In this document: positions 35,725-44,093 of the stretch, one piece after another
Layout: every line of letters begins with the position of its first letter
Numbering within the stretch: position 1 is the stretch's first letter
Origin: Prevotella illustrans
GTDB lineage: Bacteria; Bacteroidota; Bacteroidia; Bacteroidales; Bacteroidaceae
DNA: 64,000 nucleotides
Assembly (NCBI RefSeq): GCF_017426725.1
Contig: NZ_JAERMS010000007.1
Coordinates: 36,891-100,890 of the forward strand
Direction: 5' to 3'
Position numbers and translations under genes: made by a program
Notes under the pieces: model-generated
Told to the model about the DNA's origin: nothing
Databases searched by the model: none
What the model saw: only the letters and a program-made list of their open reading frames with translations

Positions 35725-35893
35725 GTTTTAGACATAAAGACATAAAGACATAAAAATCAATATCTGTTCTTATGTCTAAAAAACATCATCAGAAAAATAT
35801 GTTCTTATGTCTTTATGTCTAAAAAAACAACATCTGTTCTTATGTCTTTATGTCTAAAAAACAACATCATAGAAATTGTCTTTATGTCTAAAA
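35725..35893. repeat. Family-2 repeat (TTTATGTC 8-mers), copy 1
   Basis: The 8-mer GACATAAA is tandemly repeated three times at about 35732. It is followed by blocks of TTATGTC(TTTATGTC)T separated by 25-45 bp with AACA(T)CATC linkers, reaching the stop of the ABC ATPase gene. No hairpin of the GCTTGC type is in this copy. Confidence 0.8.
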
Positions 35894-35894
35894 A

Positions 35895-36560
35895 TTAAAC
35901 CTCTGTCGATATGTCGAGCAGCCCATCTTTCATGTGGATGGTACGGTCGGTGATGGCCGCCAATTCCTCGTCGTGTGTCACGATGACAAACGTCTGTCCG
36001 AAGCGATCACGCAGGTCGAAGAAAAGCTGATGCAGTTCGGCCTTGTTTTTTGAATCGAGACTCCCCGAAGGCTCGTCGGCCAGAATGACGGCAGGATTGT
36101 TCATCAACGCCCTGGCCACAGCCACACGCTGCTTCTCCCCTCCCGACAGTTCGGCCGGCTTGTGATTGGCACGGCCTGTCAGACCCATGAATTCGAGTAA
36201 TTCCTGCGCCCGTTTCTTTGCCTCGTTCTTGCTTTTCCCGGCGATGAAAGCCGGAATCATGATGTTTTCAATAGCCGTAAACTCAGGCAGCAGTTGATGG
36301 AATTGGAAAACAAAGCCGATATACTGATTCCGAAAGTCGCTCAGCTTCTTCTTGCTCAGCGTACTGACATCTACCCCATTGATCGTTACCGAACCGCTGT
36401 CGGGTTTGTCGAGCGTACCGATAATCTGCAGCAACGTCGTCTTGCCGGCACCCGATGGCCCCACAATACTGACCACCTCTCCCTGATCGATGTGCAGGTC
36501 GATACCTTTCAATACTTGCAGGTTACCAAAACTCTTCGTTATACCTTTAATATCTATCAT
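35895..36560 (-). CDS. LolD-like ABC transporter ATP-binding protein
   Basis: A 221-residue nucleotide-binding subunit. Walker [11 protein letters not shown]-loop [14 protein letters not shown], signature [10 protein letters not shown], Walker [13 protein letters not shown] and the switch His in VIVTHDEE are all intact. It belongs to the MacB/LolD group that works with FtsX-like permeases in lipoprotein release or export. No permease gene is adjacent, so its partner is elsewhere. It follows the antiporter gene after 17 bp. Confidence 0.88.
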   Translation of the reverse strand: MIDIKGITKSFGNLQVLKGIDLHIDQGEVVSIVGPSGAGKTTLLQIIGTLDKPDSGSVTINGVDVSTLSKKKLSDFRNQYIGFVFQFHQLLPEFTAIENIMIPAFIAGKSKNEAKKRAQELLEFMGLTGRANHKPAELSGGEKQRVAVARALMNNPAVILADEPSGSLDSKNKAELHQLFFDLRDRFGQTFVIVTHDEELAAITDRTIHMKDGLLDISTEV

Positions 36561-36577
36561 AATTTTTATTGATACTT

Positions 36578-38701
36578 CTAATGTTTAAAACGTTGGAGCC
36601 AATTCAAGATCAGCTCATAGGCACTGCTCTCCTCGGTGTGTTGCGGTTGGGCGAAAGTCATTTCGTCCATCATGTCGCCATACTGGTCGGGGAAAATGAT
36701 GAGAATGCTCTTACCCGAGAAGTAGCTGCGAATCTCTTCGGGAAGCTGCTCGAGCGCGTTCTTATAGGAAACAGTGCCTTTGCGCGCGGCCACAACCACG
36801 AAAAGATGATCCTCGGCAATGGTCGAAGCCAGTCGCGGCAGTTCATTCCAATGGTCCATCGTGCGGTAGTCGGCCCGTACTTCGGGATGTCGGTTGTTGA
36901 TAAATTCATGAATAAGCGACAGCGTGTCCGTGCGCCCATGAAACTGTATGCGGCACTCTAAGTTGCCGGCTACGCGCGACAGACGTTCCAACCATCGGTA
37001 GAACCCCGGCTCATATTGCGCCCTGCTGGGCACCGCCACCTGTATGCGGCGTATCGTATTGAGCGGTTGGGCAAAGCGTGCCATCATGATCTGACGGCTC
37101 AGCCCGTTGAAAAGACTCTGATGAAACTGCCCCCAGAACTTCTGCGACACCTCCTTATGCTGGTGCATGCCGATGACGATTTCGCTGGCCCTGAACTCTT
37201 TGAAGGCGTGTTTGATACCGTTGGCGATATTGGCCGCAACCCTCACCTGGGTCTGCACGCCCACATCGGCCGAGGCTCCCAGCTGCGACAGGTGCTCGAG
37301 CAGTCGCCGCCCCCGCTCCATGTTCTGCCGCATGTCCTTGTCGTCATAGACCACATTCAGTGCCACGAGACTTCGGTTGAGTTTGGAGTTGCGCATAAGC
37401 ATCGCCATATTGACGAGCTGATCGGCATATTCGGGATATTTTACGGGGATGAGAATCTTCTCGTCATCGCCCGTATTGTCGTTCTGTGGTATCTCCTTGT
37501 CGCGTAGAATGATAGCCTGAGCCGCCGACTCCGTGAGGATGGACGAGATGATACACGTGAAGAGAATCATAATGACCACGGCATTCAATATCTGATCATC
37601 TACCATGGGCTGTCCGTCAGCCATTTTCAGGCGCATGCCCACCATGGCCATGGCGATGGCTCCTGCCGCGTGGGCTGACGTCAGACCGAACATCATGTGG
37701 CCCGATGACAGCGGCAATTTGAACAGCACACAGGAAACATAGGCCGCAATGGCCTTACCCAGCGTGCCAAAGAAGACGATACAGAAGACAACCCACAATA
37801 TCATGCCGCCCGCAAAGAGCAGCCGGATATTGATGAGCATGCCCACACCGATGAGGAAGTAGGGAATGAAAAGTGCGTTACCGATAAATTCGAGGCGGTT
37901 CATCAGCGGCGACACGGGCGGAATGTAGCGGTTCAGAATCAATCCCGACAGGAAAGCGCCGAAAATTCCTTCCAGTCCGATGGCCTCACTCAGGGCCGCG
38001 CTCATGAACATCATGGCCAGAATGAAGATGAACTGCATGACGGCGTCGCTGTAACGCCGCAGAAACCAGCGTGTGAGCCGTGGGATGAGTACAATCATGG
38101 CGGCGCAGTAGGCGGAGAATTTTACGACGAAAAACAGCCAAAAAGCAACCGATGAGCCACTGTCCTCGTGCGATGCCACGATGGCGGCCAGCGTAATGAG
38201 CGACAGTAGCAGCGACAGCATGCTCGACCCTACGCTCAGCGTTACGCTGGGCTTCTTTTGCAATCCGTAACGGCTCACGATGGGATAGGCTATAAGCGTA
38301 TTGCTGGCCATGATACTGGCCAGCAACAAGGCCATGGCGGGCATGTAGCCCAGCAGACTGATTCCCGTCAGCAGCATGATGGCAAAGGGAATGCTGAACG
38401 TGAGTAAGCCGAAAATCAGAAACTTGTATTTGTTGGACTTGATTCCCTGCATATCCATTTCCAAGGCCGCCAAAAACATGATGTAGTAAATGCCCACCTT
38501 GCCGAACAGTTCGAAGGAACTGTCGCGCTGCAGAATGTTGAGTCCGTATTTTCCTATCAATACGCCCGCCAGCACCATACCGACAATATGAGGTATGCGC
38601 AGTTTACCCATGATAATCGGCGCAAAGAGAATTATCAGCAACACCACGAAAAATATCAGCGTGGGGTTAGTAATAGGAAAATATTGTGACAGGTATATCA
38701 T
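36578..38701 (-). CDS. Kef/CPA2-type cation:proton antiporter with cytoplasmic stress-protein-like domains
   Basis: A 707-residue protein from the ATG at 38701. About twelve N-terminal helices form the Na/H exchanger domain ([56 protein letters not shown]). Residues from about 410 on are soluble and look like two UspA-type domains ([32 protein letters not shown]). Likely K+ or Na+/H+ exchange at the inner membrane, with the soluble part as sensor. A TATCTTTG box lies 7 bp before the ATG. Confidence 0.88.
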   Translation of the reverse strand: MIYLSQYFPITNPTLIFFVVLLIILFAPIIMGKLRIPHIVGMVLAGVLIGKYGLNILQRDSSFELFGKVGIYYIMFLAALEMDMQGIKSNKYKFLIFGLLTFSIPFAIMLLTGISLLGYMPAMALLLASIMASNTLIAYPIVSRYGLQKKPSVTLSVGSSMLSLLLSLITLAAIVASHEDSGSSVAFWLFFVVKFSAYCAAMIVLIPRLTRWFLRRYSDAVMQFIFILAMMFMSAALSEAIGLEGIFGAFLSGLILNRYIPPVSPLMNRLEFIGNALFIPYFLIGVGMLINIRLLFAGGMILWVVFCIVFFGTLGKAIAAYVSCVLFKLPLSSGHMMFGLTSAHAAGAIAMAMVGMRLKMADGQPMVDDQILNAVVIMILFTCIISSILTESAAQAIILRDKEIPQNDNTGDDEKILIPVKYPEYADQLVNMAMLMRNSKLNRSLVALNVVYDDKDMRQNMERGRRLLEHLSQLGASADVGVQTQVRVAANIANGIKHAFKEFRASEIVIGMHQHKEVSQKFWGQFHQSLFNGLSRQIMMARFAQPLNTIRRIQVAVPSRAQYEPGFYRWLERLSRVAGNLECRIQFHGRTDTLSLIHEFINNRHPEVRADYRTMDHWNELPRLASTIAEDHLFVVVAARKGTVSYKNALEQLPEEIRSYFSGKSILIIFPDQYGDMMDEMTFAQPQHTEESSAYELILNWLQRFKH

Positions 38702-38708
38702 CTTCCGG

Positions 38709-38716
38709 CAAAGATA
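38709..38716 (-). promoter_or_regulatory. -7 box TATCTTTG of the antiporter gene
   Basis: TATCTTTG on the minus strand, 7 bp before the start codon, implying a leader of a few nucleotides. The -33 box is weak (TTTA at 19 bp). Confidence 0.5.
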
Positions 38717-38769
38717 CACATATTTTTATATAGCGTAAAGGCCCGACGCTATAATTTTATGATAAATCT

Positions 38770-39200
38770 CGGCTCAGTAGAAAATTAGCGGGGACAGGTT
38801 TACAAGTATCAACCGATATCTGCCACGCCCTGAATTATCTTTACATATACCATCAAAAAAGTGGCATTATTCTGAAAAAGAAAAGAGAAGGACGAAAATA
38901 AGCGATTGTAGAGCAAGTTTATAAAACGCTGGCTATTAATATGTTGCGATTTTCAAGGTACTTCCCCTTCACTTTTTCTCCTTTAATAGCTATGCTTTTA
39001 GGCCGTAATCGCGGCCCTTTCACCGGCTAAAAGCAATGCTTTGACGGTGTAATCGCTATGCTTTGAGCCGATAAAAGCATAGCTTTGGGCATAAAAGAAT
39101 GTCGAAATCGGAAAAGCGAAGGCCTTTTTCGGCGTTCCGGCACTTAGATGACGTGTTGCGGAAGTGTTAAAATCAGGTAGTTTTTTCTGACAAAATCACG
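38770..39200 (+). repeat. Family-1 intergenic module, copy D, with 22-bp array
   Basis: The most complete copy. Left border is CAGTAGAAAATTAGCGGGGA. The blocks ACATATACCATCAAAAAAGT and AAATAAGCGATTGTAGAGCA follow. The 22-bp units start at 38984, 39006, 39028 and 39050, with a 20-bp unit at 39072. The right border is CTACCTGATTTTAACACTTC read in reverse. Close to copy F at 60811 along its whole length. No gene lies in 38720-39294. Confidence 0.92.
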
Positions 39201-39220
39201 GAGACACTGAATCAATAATG

Positions 39221-39263
39221 AGATTACCAGTGTGTGGTAACCTCATTACCAGCCTGTGGTAAC
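39221..39263. repeat. Two 19-bp dyads, 22 bp apart
   Basis: ATTACCAGTGTGTGGTAAC (39223-39241) and ATTACCAGCCTGTGGTAAC (39245-39263). Each is a TTACCA/TGGTAA inverted repeat; the first extends to GAG/CTC. They lie 31 bp past the flavin reductase stop and may act as a terminator pair or protein sites. Confidence 0.6.
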
Positions 39264-39294
39264 AGGATTAGCAAAAGCCGATGGTCGTCGTCCT

Positions 39295-39858
39295 TTACTT
39301 TAACGCCTTGCCATCGGAAAAAGCCTTCCCTACCACATCGCCCATTTGGACGTATCGTAAATGGATGGGGTCGAAGCTGATCAGGTTCATCCGCGTCATG
39401 TCGGGCTTGCCGTCTTCAGCCAGATAGGCCTCATCGCAAAGAATGTTCACCACTTCGGCTATGAGATAGCAGCCCGTGGCCGACTCGTCTAATTTCTCCT
39501 TCACCCGACACTCCATAGTCATGGGAAACTCTGTGAACACCGGAGCCTTTACTTGTTCTGCGGGAACCACCGTCCAGCCTGTCTTCTTTATCTTGTCGGG
39601 GTTGTTCTTCATGCTCACGATTCCTACGAAGTCTGAGGCCGTCAACGTTTCTTTAGTGGCGAACGCCACGGTAAAGTCGCCTTTCTCTTCCAAGTTCTTC
39701 GTCGTTTGATGCGCGCCTAATGAAATCATGATACGGTCTCTGTCCCATGTTCCTGCCCATGCGGCATTCATGGCGTTGGGATTTCCGTCCTTGTCGTAAA
39801 TGCCGATAATGAGCACCGGCTGTGGCAGCAGCCACGGTTTCGTTCCAAAACTTTTCAT
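39295..39858 (-). CDS. Flavin reductase family protein (flavoredoxin-like)
   Basis: A 187-residue FMN-binding split-barrel protein opening KPWLLPQPVLIIGIYDKDGNPNAMNAAW. It has ISLGAHQTTKNLEEKGDFTV and a conserved C-terminal half (CYLIAEVVNILCDEAYL). It probably binds FMN and passes electrons. Downstream of the AraC regulator and flavodoxin genes on the same strand, so the three may form a redox-responsive group. Confidence 0.87.
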   Translation of the reverse strand: MKSFGTKPWLLPQPVLIIGIYDKDGNPNAMNAAWAGTWDRDRIMISLGAHQTTKNLEEKGDFTVAFATKETLTASDFVGIVSMKNNPDKIKKTGWTVVPAEQVKAPVFTEFPMTMECRVKEKLDESATGCYLIAEVVNILCDEAYLAEDGKPDMTRMNLISFDPIHLRYVQMGDVVGKAFSDGKALK

Positions 39859-39961
39859 ACTTCTGTCTGTTTTTAGGATTATCTGATATAGCTATGCTCT
39901 TGCTTCTTTTCGCAAGTCTTCAAGTTAGTTTTTTGGGTTTGTTGAGGGTGCAGCCGACCGC

Positions 39962-40876
39962 CTATGCCATGCGGTATTCCGTCGGACTCATGCCGACGTG
40001 TCGTTTGAAGAAGCGGGTGAAGTGCTGCGGATATTGAAAGCCCAGGCGGTCGGATATCTGATTGATGGAATAGCGGTTGTCGAGCACGAGCTGTTTGCTG
40101 ATGGCGACGATGTACTGCTGGATATACTGATTGGGTGTCTGCCCTGTCTCACGCTTGATGAGGTCGCCGAAGTAGTTGGGCGACAGAGCGGCTTTGTCGG
40201 CAAAGTGGGCGACGGTGGGAATGCCGCTGCGGAGTGCCTCTCCGCTTTCAAAATAGGCACGGATATTTTGTTCGAAAGCCGACAGGATGTCACTGTTAAT
40301 GTTGTGGCGTGTGATGAACTGGCGGTCGTAGAACCGTTGGCAGTAGTCGAGGATGAGCTTGATGCGGTCTACGAGAATGGTCTGCGAGTGCTTGTCGATG
40401 GGCATTTCCAGTTCCGCGCGTATGCTTTGCAGAGTGTCGGTGAACATCTGCTGTTCGCGCACGGAGAGATGGAGCGACTCTATGGAGTCGTAGTCGAAGA
40501 AGTGATAGTCGGCAATGTGCCTTCCCAGCGTGGTACCTTGGATAAGGTCGGGATGGAAGAGCAACCCCATCGTGTCGGGATTGATTTTCTCTCCCATGAG
40601 TTCCACCTCCACTACCTGCCCGGGTGCGAAACTCACCACCGTACCGTCCTGGTAATCGTAGCGGTTGCGTCCGTATCGGATGGCGCATTGCGCACCATGC
40701 TTCAGCCATAAAGCGTAAAAACCGTAACGGAAGCGCAGATGGTCGGGACCGCTATCCGCATTCTTGAAGTCGACCACCGACGCCAACGGATTCAACGTTT
40801 CCATGCCGTAGAGACGGTGATAGCTGTCAATGGTGTCGAGATAGAGCGTCCGGGGGACTCGTTTCAGGTTGGCCAT
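39962..40876 (-). CDS. AraC family transcriptional regulator
   Basis: A 304-residue regulator. The N-terminal cupin-like sensor (RYGFYALWLKHGAQCAIRYGR) is followed by the C-terminal double helix-turn-helix. That region runs IPTVAHFADKAALSPNYFGD with LIKRETGQTPNQYI, then YSINQISDRLGFQYPQHFTR with FFKRHVGMSPTEYR. Its place between the flavodoxin and flavin reductase genes suggests it controls them. The signal is unknown. Confidence 0.92.
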   Translation of the reverse strand: MANLKRVPRTLYLDTIDSYHRLYGMETLNPLASVVDFKNADSGPDHLRFRYGFYALWLKHGAQCAIRYGRNRYDYQDGTVVSFAPGQVVEVELMGEKINPDTMGLLFHPDLIQGTTLGRHIADYHFFDYDSIESLHLSVREQQMFTDTLQSIRAELEMPIDKHSQTILVDRIKLILDYCQRFYDRQFITRHNINSDILSAFEQNIRAYFESGEALRSGIPTVAHFADKAALSPNYFGDLIKRETGQTPNQYIQQYIVAISKQLVLDNRYSINQISDRLGFQYPQHFTRFFKRHVGMSPTEYRMA

Positions 40877-40993
40877 GTCGAGGTTTTATTAATGATATAT
40901 AATGTCTTTTCAAAACCCGCTTTTGAGATTTTCGGCGGAATCTGTCTTCAGATATTTATGGAAGAACGCCACAATCTCATCGAAAGGAATCGT

Positions 40994-41570
40994 TTATTTC
41001 ATTCTTTCCACCAATCTCTCGGCCTCTTCCGGTGAATGGCCATTGAGCAAGTCCACCCTCTTTCCAGCGCAGCTCGGGATAAGCAGCTTTGAGATCACGG
41101 GAGGCTTTGGCTACAGTGCTGCCGCCGGATGTAGCAAAGGTAATGAGGGTCTTGCCTTTCAGGTCGGTTTGCTCGACGAAAGTGTTGATGATGGTAGGCG
41201 CGGTGTACCACCGTATCGGAAAGCCGACGTAAATGGTGTCGTACTGTGCTGCGTTTTCCAATTTTCCCTTGATGGCCGGACGTGACTTCGGGTCGTTCAT
41301 CTCCACCGACGAACGGCTCTTCTCGTCGTTCCAGTTCAGGTCGGCATCCGTGTAGGGCTTCTCGGGTTGAATTTCATAGAGGTCGGCATTGGCGGTCTTT
41401 GCCAGTCGTTTGGCGGCTTCCGCCGTCGTTCCCGTTGCCGAGAAATAAACGATTAGCGTCTTCTTCGTTTCTTTGTCATTCATTTTCAACTCCTCCTTGT
41501 TCTTGTTCTGTGAGCACGCGCTGAGACCGAATAGGGTCAGTGCCATGACGGATAATAAAAATTGTCTCAT
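40994..41570 (-). pseudogene. Flavodoxin lipoprotein with a C-terminal frameshift
   Basis: The reading frame from 41570 codes for a lipoprotein signal (LFGLSAC), then a flavodoxin domain: TLIVYFSATGTTAEAAKRLA (FMN phosphate loop), YDTIYVGFPIRWYTAPTIIN and TLITFATSGGSTV. Near 41053-41060 (minus strand GAGGGTGGAC) the frame goes off to an unrelated tail ending at 40977. A one-base shift there restores the ending LLNGHSPEEAERLVERMK, stopping at 40994-40996, which looks like a proper family C-terminus. Either a real frameshift in a G-run or a sequencing error. The FMN site would be unaffected. Promoter box at 41667. Confidence 0.75.
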
Positions 41571-41666
41571 TTGCTTGGTCTTTATTTGTGGATAATAAGA
41601 TTTCGGACCCGATTAAAAACATCTGGTCTTTAAGCTCCGAAATGATGTTTCCTACTTCTATAAATG

Positions 41667-41674
41667 CAAAGATA
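41667..41674 (-). promoter_or_regulatory. -7 box TATCTTTG of the flavodoxin gene
   Basis: TATCTTTG on the minus strand, giving a leader of about 90 nt. The rest of 41571-41886 holds the asd -7 box and a GGGGACAGG fragment at about 41789 like the family-1 border; no gene is seen. Confidence 0.5.
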
Positions 41675-41841
41675 GTGTAATCTTTTAGGTATCTGTCTAC
41701 CCAAATCAAGGAAAGAATAACCTCTTTTACGGAATGTTGAGTGATAGGAAACATACGAGCAACAACAATATGCGTTTATGAAAGTATGGGGACAGGCGTG
41801 TTTTTCCTGCCATTTTACAATGTTAATCCGTCTAATTATCG

Positions 41842-41849
41842 TAAATTTG
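41842..41849 (+). promoter_or_regulatory. -7 box TAAATTTG of asd
   Basis: TAAATTTG, 37 bp before the asd ATG. No clear -33 box. Confidence 0.5.
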
Positions 41850-41886
41850 CCGTAAAATTGCACATTAAATTTAAATTTTATCGATT

Positions 41887-42900
41887 ATGAAAGTAGCGAT
41901 TGTTGGCGCGAGTGGCGCCGTAGGACAGGAATTTCTGCACATTCTCGCAGAGAGAGACTTCCCCATGGACGATTTGGTGTTGTTCGGTTCGGAGCGGAGT
42001 GCCGGACGGAAGTACAACTTCAAGGGGAAGGAATATGAAGTGAAACTACTACAGCATAACGATGACTTTAAGGATGTAGACATTGCTTTCGCATCGGCCG
42101 GCGGAAGCACTTCGGAGGAGTTTGCCGAAACCATCACGAAGCATGGGGCCGTGATGATTGACAATTCCAGCGCTTTCCGCATGTGTGACGACGTGCCCTT
42201 GGTGGTGCCCGAGGTGAATGCGGCCGACGCCCTGACGCGTCCCCGCGGCATTATCGCCAACCCCAATTGCACCACGATCATGATGGTGGTGGTGCTGAAG
42301 CCCATCGACGACCTGAGCCATATCCGCAAAATCCATGTCTCCAGCTACCAGAGTGCCAGCGGAGCGGGAGCCGCCGCGATGGCCGAATTGCAACAGCAGT
42401 ACAAGGAGCTGGTGGAGGAAGGCCGTGTGAAGACCGTCGATAAATTCCCCCATCAGCTGGCTTACAACGTGATTCCGCAGATAGACAAGATGATGGCCAA
42501 CGACTATACGAAGGAAGAGATGAAGATGTTCAATGAGACGCGCAAAATTATGCACAGCGACGTACGCACGAGTGCTACCTGTGTGCGTGTCAGTTCGCTG
42601 CGCAGCCATTCCGAAAGCGTATGGTTTGAAACCGAGAAACCGTTGGAAGTGGCCGACATCCGAAAGGCCCTTGAGACCGCGCCGGGCGTTTTCTTGGTCG
42701 ACGATCCGCAGAACTACGTCTATCCCATGCCGCTGGAGAGTGCCGGTAAAGATGATGTATACGTGGGCCGCGTACGTAAGGACTTGGCCGACGACAATGG
42801 CAACACGCTGTGGCTTACGGGCGACCAAATAAGAAAAGGAGCCGCCCTCAATGCCGTTCAGATAGCTGAATATTTGATACGGGTGGGCAACGTGAAATAG
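41887..42900 (+). CDS. asd: Aspartate-semialdehyde dehydrogenase
   Basis: Reduces aspartyl phosphate to aspartate semialdehyde, the branch point to lysine, diaminopimelate, threonine and methionine. The 337 residues show the NADP loop [13 protein letters not shown], the catalytic Cys in [12 protein letters not shown] and the substrate loop [14 protein letters not shown]. The active-site His lies in [10 protein letters not shown]. Full length. It stands alone, convergent with ridA, whose stop is 11 bp away. Confidence 0.96.
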   Translation: MKVAIVGASGAVGQEFLHILAERDFPMDDLVLFGSERSAGRKYNFKGKEYEVKLLQHNDDFKDVDIAFASAGGSTSEEFAETITKHGAVMIDNSSAFRMCDDVPLVVPEVNAADALTRPRGIIANPNCTTIMMVVVLKPIDDLSHIRKIHVSSYQSASGAGAAAMAELQQQYKELVEEGRVKTVDKFPHQLAYNVIPQIDKMMANDYTKEEMKMFNETRKIMHSDVRTSATCVRVSSLRSHSESVWFETEKPLEVADIRKALETAPGVFLVDDPQNYVYPMPLESAGKDDVYVGRVRKDLADDNGNTLWLTGDQIRKGAALNAVQIAEYLIRVGNVK

Positions 42901-42911
42901 CGAAGCCTTTT

Positions 42912-43289
42912 CTACCTTGCTGCCAACACTTCCACTTCGACGAGGGCACCCTTAGGCAACTTCTCTACAGCTACGGCGGAGCGTGCCGGGAACGGACTGC
43001 TGAAGAACTGGGCATACACTTCATTCATGGCGGCAAAGTCGTCCATGCTGTCGAGATAGACCGTTGTCTTTACGACATTGGCCAGATCGAGGCCCGCCGC
43101 TTGCAGAATGCTTTGCGCGTTGAGGATAGACTGGCGGGTCTGTTCCTTGATTCCACCTTCCGGAAACCGGCCTGTTGTAGGGTCGATGGGCAATTGTCCC
43201 GAGGCATAAACAAATCCGTTCACTTCGATGGCCTGGCTGTAAGGACCGATGGCAGCAGGTGCTTTTTCTGTGCTAATTACTTTTTTCAT
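42912..43289 (-). CDS. ridA: RidA family reactive imine/enamine deaminase
   Basis: Hydrolyses 2-aminoacrylate and related imines released by PLP enzymes. The 125 residues contain IGPYSQAIEVNGFVYASGQLP, the active-site Arg in SSPFPARSAVAVEKLPKGAL and a C-terminal Glu (VEVEVLA). It is trimeric in known family members. Full length. Confidence 0.94.
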   Translation of the reverse strand: MKKVISTEKAPAAIGPYSQAIEVNGFVYASGQLPIDPTTGRFPEGGIKEQTRQSILNAQSILQAAGLDLANVVKTTVYLDSMDDFAAMNEVYAQFFSSPFPARSAVAVEKLPKGALVEVEVLAAR

Positions 43290-43339
43290 TTTCGTTATTG
43301 TTAAGTTAAATGTTTCTTATATATATAATGTGTAAACGT

Positions 43340-43510
43340 TTAATTTAAATAGAGCCGTTCAAAATCATCGGCAGAATCGCTATCAGCTAAAAAGCGCATG
43401 GCGTAATTGTGCAAGCGTGGATAGTAAGTGGCAAAAAGATATCCATATGCCTCATGCTTACCGTCCCTAATGCCAGCAATAAGAATCGTATTGTCAGAAT
43501 AGTCTTGCAT
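43340..43510 (-). pseudogene. Remnant of an ECF-type sigma factor
   Basis: A 56-codon frame from the ATG at 43510. It opens MQDYSDNTILIAGIRDGKHE and continues AYGYLFATYYPRLHNYAMRF, the region-2 start of ECF RNA polymerase sigma factors. It stops after about 56 residues instead of the usual 170-200. The -10-binding helix end and all of region 4 are missing. The promoter at 43545-43574 is intact, so a short product may still be made. Confidence 0.65.
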
Positions 43511-43544
43511 AATGAAATGACGCCGCTTAGCCATGCGACGCATG

Positions 43545-43574
43545 CAAAAATACAATAAAATTCCCGAAGCACAA
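43545..43574 (-). promoter_or_regulatory. Promoter of the sigma factor remnant
   Basis: TTG (43572-43574), 19 bp, TATTTTTG (43545-43552) on the minus strand. Confidence 0.55.
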
Positions 43575-43638
43575 GAAAAGTGTGACGTTTAAGTAAAAAA
43601 ACACCATAATTAAAGAATTATCTTTTCCCCTTTTTCAC

Positions 43639-43646
43639 TACCTTTG
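43639..43646 (+). promoter_or_regulatory. -7 box TACCTTTG of the DUF1573-like remnant
   Basis: TACCTTTG, 18 bp before the ATG at 43665. Confidence 0.45.
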
Positions 43647-43664
43647 TTCTATCTAACGCATTCT

Positions 43665-44031
43665 ATGGCAAAGTTCTCATTACTTTTTATTTGCGTTTTA
43701 AGTTTCATAACTGATCTTAAAGCACAGCAACCTGTTTACAATCGCCAGTTTGTTTACGACCAAAAAGTGTTTGATTTCGGAACAATCCAAGAGAAGGCGG
43801 GGGAAGTACGGCATACGTTTATCTTTACGAACAAAGGGACTAAGCCCGTCATCATTTCGGATGCAAATGCCTCGCAGCATTACGCTTCAACCCAAGCAAC
43901 GCACGGTCGTAAAGGTTTCGTACACGGCATGTAAACGCTATCGCTACAATCGCCGCATGACTCTCCAGCCAATAGTGAATGGCAAGAAAGTAAAATCGCT
44001 GAAAATCACTTGGCTTGCTACACATCCATAA
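43665..44031 (+). pseudogene. Frameshifted DUF1573-like secreted protein
   Basis: The first frame (ATG 43665) gives a signal peptide (MAKFSLLFICVLSFITDLKA), then FDFGTIQEKAGEVRHTFIFT and NKGTKPVIISDANAS, typical of the DUF1573 beta-sandwich start. It then runs to a stop at about 43934. The natural continuation (ITLQPKQRTVVKVSYTA, then IVNGKKVKSLKITW) lies in another frame from about 43880 to the TAA at 44029-44031. The expected Cys-Gly-Cys segment is absent, so a small deletion with a frameshift is likely. Confidence 0.6.
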
Positions 44032-44093
44032 TTCCAAAAGCCCTTTTCGATGTCGATTATTCTAACAAAAACAATATCATAATTTTCAACCAA

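Noticed and set aside
41630..41863. Short minus-strand frames upstream of the flavodoxin gene
   Set aside because: They span the flavodoxin -7 box and have no similarity to known proteins; treated as spacer.
42049..42828. A 259-codon His-rich minus-strand frame opposite asd
   Set aside because: The His content comes from the complement of asd codons; asd is certain.
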